10,317 bases of DNA from assembly GCA_002346425.1 (NCBI GenBank), contig DDZS01000003.1, positions 1 through 10,317 of the forward strand, in the 5' to 3' direction. Source of the stretch: Alphaproteobacteria bacterium UBA3002. Its GTDB lineage: Bacteria > Pseudomonadota > Alphaproteobacteria > Rickettsiales > UBA3002. Below are positions 4,865 through 10,317 of the stretch, one piece after another. The notes under the pieces are model-generated. The model saw only the letters and a program-made list of their open reading frames with translations, had not been told where the DNA came from and made no database searches. How positions within the stretch are numbered: position 1 is the first letter of the stretch; each line of letters starts with the position of its first letter. A program made the translations under genes and the position numbers.

Positions 4865-7390
4865 ATGCAAAAGAAAAGTGAACAAAAAGGCATGCAGCAT
4901 ATCACCTCGCGGTTAAACCCACCGCTGCAATTCAATCATTTCGGCACCATGCCCGTGGCCTTTGAGCTGGCGCATGATGAAGAAGGTGTGGTCACCGTTC
5001 ATGCCAAAATGACGTTACCGCGGCATTATAAACGTCGCGTGCGCAAGCATATCAGCGAGGGACTAGCCTTAAAACTCGGGGACGATCAATACCGCTTCGT
5101 GCGTCAGAATGAGCATGACGACACTCTGATCGCGGAATTTAGCGTGTCCGATAGCGATGCTCTGGGCCATCCGCTGCAACTTACGTTGCAAGGCAAACTG
5201 ATGGCGACCGTACATATCGCTCAGGATGGCAGCCTAAGTGAAGATAAACATAACGCCGTCAAACGGCATCATGCGAGTGACCTGCGCGGATTAAGTCAGG
5301 AGTGGACGGGGAAATTCCCCTATGACCGCGATATATTAGATCATTACGCGCCGGAAAAGCATAGCCCCCTCACCGAATTACATACGCATTTAACCGGCCA
5401 AATCAGCTCCGATGCGTTACTGGAGATTGGTAAAGAGACCTATTATCCGATTGAATTACTGTTGACCCTGCCGGGGGTCACACTGGAAGACATTCCGCCG
5501 GGGGCCGCGCGCAAAGATATCGCTGGCATGGAATTTAAACCGATGGCGCAGGATGGTTTGCGCTGCGAAATGATCGATCCCGTCACCAATCGGCCCTTCA
5601 AAGATATTCCCGGTGTGCGTTTGGGCGATTTGCCAGAAAAAATCAAAGCACAACTGGCTGTGGCCATGCAGATTCCGGAAGACCGCGTCTACACCTTTGG
5701 TCAGCTGGAACGCGAGGTCTATCGGTATCGCAACCCCATCGCCAAACAAGCCGATTTGCAGGAAGCGTTGGTGATGAAAGTCGCCGAAGAATATCGCGAT
5801 CAGGGTGTCAAATATGCGGAGCTGTCCGTCACCAGTTGGCCGCGCCCGGATTATCTGGATAAAGTTATCCCGGCATTAGAGAAAGCCGAAGCGACGTACG
5901 GCGTTAATATGCGTCTGCTGCTGGGTATTCCCAGAGAAATGAGCGCGCGCGACATGATCGACAGCGTGGAAAAAATTAAAACCGTTGGCGCACATCCGCG
6001 CATCGCCGGGGTGGATTTTCTGGGCTATGAGAACACCCGCTCGCAATATATGGAATATGCGCTACGTCACCTCGCCAGTTTCGCAACGGAGCTGGAACGC
6101 GATGGGGGTGGGCTGTTCACATTACGTGTGCATGCCGGGGAAAATGGAAAGAATATCGCCAATGTGCGTCATGCCATGCAAATCGCGCAGGAAACCGGTG
6201 CCAAAATCCGTATCGGCCACGGGGTGCATATTGATGCCGATAAACTGGAAATTCAGAAGCTTGCCAAAGAGCTCGCAGATAATGATCAGCTCATTGTGGA
6301 ACTCAACCCTTCTTCCAATATGGGATTGAACAATATCGACCAAATGGAAGATATTCCGGCGCGCGAATGGGTAAAGCTCGGCGTACCGATTTCGATCTCG
6401 ACGGACGGGATGGGCATTTATCAGGATTCGTCCGAACGCTGCGCGATACAATTGCTGCATGCGGGGCTGGAACTGGATGATCTGGAAAAAATCCGCAATT
6501 GGGAACGCGATCTTTTCTTACCACAGATCGCCGAGGAAGTGGCACATCGTAAAGCCTATTTAGCCACAAAATACCCTGAATGCACGACTGATGAGGAACG
6601 GCATAGCGCCTATATCAAAGAGTGTAGCGAGAAAGACAAAGAGCTGCTGCTTGACCGCAAAGAACAACGCCTACGTAAAGACATTCGCAACAAAACCCCG
6701 ATTGTCATTGCTGGTGCCTCCGGCGGTAGCTGGAACCAGATGACGCCGGAAGCGCAGTTGGAAGCGCGTGTCGGTATCGCGATGCTGGCTCAATTACTGA
6801 ATTCGGAAAAATGTTATCTGGGCGTGGGAAGGCTGAAAAGTGAAGGCGTCACGCATTATGTCGATGAGGCGTTGCGCCAGATTGATAGCGACGTGGCCTT
6901 AGTCGGTATTATGGCGTCTGCCGGACGCCATATGGCGGTGCCGAGAACCATCAGCCATATTTACCCCATCGAGGGCGATTTGTTTAATGTGCCGATCGAT
7001 ATGGTGAATTTTTTACAAAAGCATAAAGGTTACGCCTTTTATATCGGTGGCAGCGGGTTCACGCGTGATTTCATTTTGCTAAGTGAAGACAAAGAAATTC
7101 CCTTCGCAGTAATGACGAGTGCGACCGGCGCCTCGCAGCAAAAAGCGCGCGTCTTAAGCAAAGCGCGTCACTTCGAAGATGGCGTGTCTATGGTCAAGCA
7201 AGCCATGAAAATGGAAGAGATATTGCAAAAAACCAATCCGCAAGCGCATGTGTTTGCCGAAGGCGCGGATTTAAGCGATGAAGCGCTGCAGCAACTGCAT
7301 GACAGCGTCCGTTCCCGGTTGCTCGAAGAAGATAAAGTGATTGGGCGGATTGAGCCACGTTCGCTCGTACAGGGGCGTGGTGGCGTTTAA
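4865..7390 (+). CDS. Adenosine-deaminase-type domain fused to a SLOG/LOG-like nucleotide-binding domain
   Basis: This 841-residue protein is more than twice the length of a usual adenosine deaminase. Residues 1 to about 165 form a region I do not recognise. The deaminase domain spans about 165-560: zinc ligands His173 and His175 (HTHLTG), His423 with general acid Glu426 (HAGE), His452 (GHG), NPSSN at 481-485 and Asp514 (STD). Gly515 replaces the Asp that normally follows Asp514. About 55 extra residues lie between the HxH motif and YAEL (317). A charged, helical linker (about 560-612) leads to a Rossmann-like domain that starts IVIAGASGG (613-621) and carries GGSGFTRD (728-735), reminiscent of the LOG motif PGGxGTxxE; this similarity is inferred. 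There are no signal peptide or membrane segments, so it is probably cytoplasmic. Likely substrates are purine nucleosides or nucleotides, not proven. Base composition looks like that of its neighbours. It lies alone on the plus strand. Confidence 0.85.
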   Translation: MQKKSEQKGMQHITSRLNPPLQFNHFGTMPVAFELAHDEEGVVTVHAKMTLPRHYKRRVRKHISEGLALKLGDDQYRFVRQNEHDDTLIAEFSVSDSDALGHPLQLTLQGKLMATVHIAQDGSLSEDKHNAVKRHHASDLRGLSQEWTGKFPYDRDILDHYAPEKHSPLTELHTHLTGQISSDALLEIGKETYYPIELLLTLPGVTLEDIPPGAARKDIAGMEFKPMAQDGLRCEMIDPVTNRPFKDIPGVRLGDLPEKIKAQLAVAMQIPEDRVYTFGQLEREVYRYRNPIAKQADLQEALVMKVAEEYRDQGVKYAELSVTSWPRPDYLDKVIPALEKAEATYGVNMRLLLGIPREMSARDMIDSVEKIKTVGAHPRIAGVDFLGYENTRSQYMEYALRHLASFATELERDGGGLFTLRVHAGENGKNIANVRHAMQIAQETGAKIRIGHGVHIDADKLEIQKLAKELADNDQLIVELNPSSNMGLNNIDQMEDIPAREWVKLGVPISISTDGMGIYQDSSERCAIQLLHAGLELDDLEKIRNWERDLFLPQIAEEVAHRKAYLATKYPECTTDEERHSAYIKECSEKDKELLLDRKEQRLRKDIRNKTPIVIAGASGGSWNQMTPEAQLEARVGIAMLAQLLNSEKCYLGVGRLKSEGVTHYVDEALRQIDSDVALVGIMASAGRHMAVPRTISHIYPIEGDLFNVPIDMVNFLQKHKGYAFYIGGSGFTRDFILLSEDKEIPFAVMTSATGASQQKARVLSKARHFEDGVSMVKQAMKMEEILQKTNPQAHVFAEGADLSDEALQQLHDSVRSRLLEEDKVIGRIEPRSLVQGRGGV

Positions 7391-8154
7391 CGTCCGGCCA
7401 CCTGAATCGGGCCATCTTTTGATCCATGCACAAACTGATCGACATATGCATTGCCGCTATGCGCCAGTTTTTCAATTGGTTCGTTCCAGATAATTTTGCC
7501 TTCGTGAATCATCGCCACGCGGGTCGCGATTTTGCGCACGCTGGCCATGTCATGGGTAATAGTGAAACAGGTCGCGCCTAACTCGGTGCGGCATTTGACG
7601 ATCAGGTCGTTGATGACATCCGACATGATTGGGTCCAGCCCGGTGGTCGGTTCGTCGAAGAAAATCACTTCCGGGTCAGTGGCAATCGCGCGCGCTAAAC
7701 CAACACGTTTCTGCATACCACCGGATAATTCCGATGGCATTAAATCGGCCACGCGGGATTCCAGACCGACCGCTTCCAGTTTCTGATGCGCTAATGTAAT
7801 GGCGCTCGCTTTATCCATTTTTTGCTGCCCTTGGGTCAGCGCAAACGTGATATTCTGCCATACATTCAAACTGTCGAACAATGCGCCACCCTGAAACAGC
7901 ATGCCGAATTTCTGCATCAGTTTTGCGCGTTCGTTAAACCGCAAGCCAACCATGTTTTTACCATCGACCCAGATTTCGCCCTGATCCGGATTGATCAGAC
8001 CGAGGATGGTTTTAATCGTCACCGATTTCCCCGTACCCGACCCGCCGATAATGACCAGCGACTCGCCTTCCTCTACCTGCAGATCAATCCCGCGCAACAC
8101 CTGTTTCGCACCAAAGGATTTATGCACATCCCGCATGTCGATTTTTAAGGTCAT
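7387..8154 (-). CDS. mlaF: ABC transporter ATPase of the Mla phospholipid transport family
   Basis: MlaF is the ATPase of the MlaFEDB-type transporter that moves phospholipids between the inner and outer membranes. The 255 residues carry Walker A GGSGTGKS (37-44), the Q-loop Gln88 in MLFQGGALFDSL, the signature LSGGMQKR (143-150), Walker B VIFFDE (163-168), the D-loop GLD (172-174) and the switch His201. The FQGGALFDSL stretch and the LSGGMQKRVGLARAI form are typical of the Mla subgroup. The start overlaps the mlaE stop by four bases (ATGA, 8151-8154) with no clear ribosome site, so translation is probably coupled. The stop shares bases with the stop of the convergent plus-strand gene. No mlaD follows, so the substrate-binding MCE protein must be encoded elsewhere. 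Subfamily assignment rests on motifs and on the mlaE partner. Confidence 0.93.
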   Translation of the reverse strand: MTLKIDMRDVHKSFGAKQVLRGIDLQVEEGESLVIIGGSGTGKSVTIKTILGLINPDQGEIWVDGKNMVGLRFNERAKLMQKFGMLFQGGALFDSLNVWQNITFALTQGQQKMDKASAITLAHQKLEAVGLESRVADLMPSELSGGMQKRVGLARAIATDPEVIFFDEPTTGLDPIMSDVINDLIVKCRTELGATCFTITHDMASVRKIATRVAMIHEGKIIWNEPIEKLAHSGNAYVDQFVHGSKDGPIQVAGR

Positions 8155-8924
8155 AATGCGAAGAACATTTCGGTGATAAAATAGTTAAACAGTAAGATCA
8201 AAATCGACGACGACACGACGGCATTGGTCGTCGCCGCGCCCACGCCTTGCGCGCCACCGGTGGAGTGATAGCCATGATAGCAGCCCATCAGTGCGATGAT
8301 AAAGCCAAACACACCGGCCTTTACCAGCCCAGAGACCACATCGCGCACTTCCAGAAATTCAAGCGTGTTATGGATATACGGCCCTGGCGCAAAACCTAAT
8401 TTTTCAATGCTGACCAGATAGCCGCCAAACACGCCGATGATGTCGGCAATCAACACCAGAATCGGCAACATAGTGAGCCCGGCGAGCAAACGCGGGAATA
8501 CCAGATAACGGAACGGATTGGTCGACAAGGTAAATAGCGCATCGATCTGCTCAGTGACACGCATGGTGCCGATTTCTGCAGCAAACGCAGCGCCTATCCG
8601 CCCGGCCACCATCAGCCCGGCTAGCACCGGCCCTAACTCACGAGTAATCGATAAGACTACCACGGTAGCGATCGAGCTTTCTGCGGAGAAGCGTGAGAAA
8701 CCACTGTAACTTTGCAGCGCCAACACGCCGCCGGTAAAGATTGCGGTCAGGCCAATAACGGGAAGCGAATAATAGCCGATTTCGATCATCATACGCAAAA
8801 TCTGTTTCGGGTAATAGGGGCCTGTAAACCCTGCCTTGACGCCCAGCGCGCAGAACAGCGCCAACCGCCCCACCGCGTCGATGAAATTCAGGAAGCCGCG
8901 ACCGATGGATGCTAACGGGTTCAT
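8151..8924 (-). CDS. mlaE: MlaE family ABC transporter permease
   Basis: This is the inner-membrane permease that pairs with MlaF in phospholipid transport. From the chosen start it has 257 residues with several hydrophobic segments. The MlaE signature covers residues 95-130: ELGPVLAGLMVAGRIGAAFA, then EIGTMRVTEQIDAL. A longer reading from the ATG at 8936 would add four residues (MERG). I prefer 8924 for two reasons: GGAG at 8931-8934 lies six bases upstream, and the start then overlaps the alr stop as ATGA, exactly as mlaF overlaps mlaE. The N-terminal amphipathic stretch before the first membrane segment is normal for the family. The neighbouring alr and mlaF on the same strand indicate an operon. 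Function in lipid transport follows from the family; the direction of transport cannot be read here. Confidence 0.94.
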   Translation of the reverse strand: MNPLASIGRGFLNFIDAVGRLALFCALGVKAGFTGPYYPKQILRMMIEIGYYSLPVIGLTAIFTGGVLALQSYSGFSRFSAESSIATVVVLSITRELGPVLAGLMVAGRIGAAFAAEIGTMRVTEQIDALFTLSTNPFRYLVFPRLLAGLTMLPILVLIADIIGVFGGYLVSIEKLGFAPGPYIHNTLEFLEVRDVVSGLVKAGVFGFIIALMGCYHGYHSTGGAQGVGAATTNAVVSSSILILLFNYFITEMFFAL

Positions 8925-10006
8925 GCCGCGCTCCATGACGTGTAACGCCGGGTGATACGCGAGCCCAGACTGGTGAGGATTTCATAGCCGATGGTGTCTG
9001 CCCAATCCGCTAAATGGTTTACCGTTTGCATGGCGTTCATGATCTCAATTCGTTCCGGGACGTTATCCTCTGCTAACGCGCTGATGTCAAACGTCAATAA
9101 ATCCATGGTGACGCGACCTACCAGCGGCACCGCCTGATTTCCCACATAACCCCGCAATTTCCCGGTCAGGTTTCGGTGGATACCATCGGCATAGCCAAGC
9201 GCGACGGTGGCGATGCGTGTGCCTTCGGGAAAATGTTGCGTAGCCCCATAGCCCACGGTTTGCTCTGACTCCAAACGTCGGATTTGCACCACCGGAGCCG
9301 AGAGTCGCACCACTGGCCGCATGGGGCAGGGTTCGGCCCCGTTCGGGTTGATACCGTAGAGCGCGCAGCCCGGCCTCGCCAGATCGTCATGCCAGCTTTC
9401 GCCAAGAAAAATACCGGCGGAATTGGGTAGGCTGGTCGGTAATTCGGGGAATTTTTCGCTTAAAATCAAAAAGCGGTCGAGTTGTGTTTCATTCAGCGGA
9501 TGCTCCGGTTCGGACGCGCAAGCCAGATGGCTCATCAACATGATGATCTTTGCTTCTTCTACCTGCTGCTGGGTCACTTGTTCAAATTCCGATTCGGTCA
9601 TCCCCAATCGCGCCATGCCGGTATCCAAGTGCAGAATGGCTTCGCCTTGCTCTCGCCCTCGCACCGCTTCTCGCCAGCGCGCCAGCTGCTGGGGTGAGTT
9701 CAGTACCGGAATGAGTCGATGATTCAAAAAAGCCAGCGCTTCGCCTTCGCCTACCCCGTGAAACACGGCAATGCGCGCATCGGCCTGAGCGTGGCGCAGG
9801 TCAATGCCCTCGTCCAACGTGGCCACGAAAAAGAACCCGCATCCGGCTTCAGCTAAGGCCGCTGCCACCGGTTCCGCGCCAAGGCCATAGGCATTCGCCT
9901 TTACCACCGCCGCGCAGGCTTCGCCGGTAAAACGGTCGCGCAATAGGCGGTAATTCGCGACCAGCGCATCCAGATCGATTTCGGCTAACGGTCCGTCAAA
10001 AGGCAT
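8921..10006 (-). CDS. alr: Alanine racemase
   Basis: Alr is the PLP-dependent enzyme that interconverts L- and D-alanine and supplies D-alanine for peptidoglycan in the cytoplasm. The 361 residues show the PLP lysine Lys36 in AVVKANAYGLG, Arg133 in HLDTGMARLG (the conserved Arg that contacts PLP/carbamate lysine), Arg211 in ARPGCALYG, the catalytic Tyr272 in VALGYADG, and the MD pair at 301-302 in GRVTMD. The closing segment TIGYEILTSLGSR is the usual family ending. Length is normal. The start gives the expected short lead-in before the EIDLDALVANYR motif, though the upstream ribosome site is weak. It lies 37 bases after the preceding gene and overlaps mlaE by four bases, so alr-mlaE-mlaF should be one transcript. 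No residue is missing. Confidence 0.96.
   Translation of the reverse strand: MPFDGPLAEIDLDALVANYRLLRDRFTGEACAAVVKANAYGLGAEPVAAALAEAGCGFFFVATLDEGIDLRHAQADARIAVFHGVGEGEALAFLNHRLIPVLNSPQQLARWREAVRGREQGEAILHLDTGMARLGMTESEFEQVTQQQVEEAKIIMLMSHLACASEPEHPLNETQLDRFLILSEKFPELPTSLPNSAGIFLGESWHDDLARPGCALYGINPNGAEPCPMRPVVRLSAPVVQIRRLESEQTVGYGATQHFPEGTRIATVALGYADGIHRNLTGKLRGYVGNQAVPLVGRVTMDLLTFDISALAEDNVPERIEIMNAMQTVNHLADWADTIGYEILTSLGSRITRRYTSWSAA
8931..8934 (-). promoter_or_regulatory. Ribosome binding site that decides the mlaE start
   Basis: GGAG on the minus strand is six bases from the ATG at 8922-8924 but overlaps the alternative ATG at 8934-8936. It therefore supports the shorter MlaE and lies inside the end of the alr coding sequence. 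Confidence 0.55.
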
Positions 10007-10043
10007 ATCCCGCTTCTACGCGAGGCGGCACGCGCTGTCACTA

Positions 10044-10317
10044 CTAATTGCGCCGATAATAATAGTCGGCTTCGTCTTGTGAAAAAGCCAGACGATAGCC
10101 TGAAAATGCTTTGGCAAAAACCGCATCCTGCTGGTAATAGCTGAGAATATCGAAGCGAAACGCGTCAAGCGACGGATGGTAATAGCTTTCCTGACGTTCG
10201 ACCGCTATCCAATCCGGGGGATCGGCAACAAAGGCATCAATCGTATGGCGATACCAGGCGCGTTCATTCTCTGTCATGGCCGCTTCATTTATTTGGGCTG
10301 GATAGCCTTCATATTCT
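10044..10317 (-). CDS. C-terminal end of an unrecognised protein, cut by the right edge
   Basis: The frame ending with TAG at 10044-10046 stays open to the window edge, giving at least 90 residues. An internal ATG at 10277 would give a 77-residue protein, but it has only a weak ribosome site and the frame continues upstream without a stop, so I read this as the tail of a longer gene. The visible part is hydrophilic and strikingly aromatic, with many Tyr and Trp: DPPDWIAVERQESYYH, then FDILSYYQQDAVFAKAFSGY, ending in ADYYYRRN. There is no membrane segment. It could be a soluble C-terminal tail of a membrane or cell-envelope protein, but that is only a guess, and I recognise no family. It lies 37 bases upstream of alr on the same strand and may belong to the same transcript. 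It does not look like DnaB. Confidence 0.6.
   Translation of the reverse strand, partial: EYEGYPAQINEAAMTENERAWYRHTIDAFVADPPDWIAVERQESYYHPSLDAFRFDILSYYQQDAVFAKAFSGYRLAFSQDEADYYYRRN

Noticed and set aside
6122..6569. Minus-strand frames of 112 and 88 codons opposite the deaminase domain
   Set aside because: They run antisense to the zinc-site motifs of the fusion gene and have no independent support.
4865..7390. A complete RADAR phage-defence operon
   Set aside because: RADAR needs the AAA+ ATPase RdrA beside the deaminase; the neighbours here are radA and mlaF housekeeping genes, and the C-terminal domain is not something I associate with RdrB.
7396..7420. GGCC-loop-GGCC followed by ATCTTTT as a terminator for the plus-strand gene
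   Set aside because: The stem is only four base pairs, the T run is broken, and it lies within the mlaF coding sequence.

Overview
The window looks like a chromosomal segment of an alphaproteobacterium with roughly balanced base composition. The evidence is the gene content and order: alr-mlaE-mlaF and radA-cvpA-purF-SDR are neighbourhoods I know from alphaproteobacterial genomes, and the residues of each protein fit. I see no insertion sequence, phage gene, CRISPR array, tRNA or rRNA, and the window cannot fix the genus.

Layout from left to right. A minus-strand gene of unknown function runs off the left edge (1-429). Its promoter lies so close to the start codon that the message should be leaderless. 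Next comes a minus-strand operon read from right to left: radA (4806 to 3445), cvpA (3435 to 2704), purF (2698 to 1262) and a short-chain dehydrogenase (1202 to 489). Between radA and mlaF is the only plus-strand gene (4865-7390). It encodes an 841-residue protein with an unfamiliar N-terminal region, an adenosine-deaminase-type domain and a C-terminal Rossmann-like domain that resembles the SLOG/LOG nucleotide-binding families. To its right is a second minus-strand operon, alr (10006 to 8921), mlaE (8924 to 8151) and mlaF (8154 to 7387), joined by 4-base ATGA overlaps. The 3' end of an unrecognised minus-strand gene reaches the right edge (10044-10317).

Roles. RadA processes recombination intermediates. 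CvpA is an inner-membrane protein. PurF commits PRPP to purine synthesis. Alr supplies D-alanine for peptidoglycan. MlaE and MlaF form the permease and ATPase core of a phospholipid transporter. The odd one out is the deaminase fusion. It sits on the opposite strand between two otherwise co-directional operons, separated from radA by 58 bases and sharing its stop-codon bases with mlaF. Its predicted chemistry acts on purine nucleosides or nucleotides. It keeps most deaminase catalytic residues but has Gly where the family's second active-site Asp is expected. It is the most promising uncharacterised element here.
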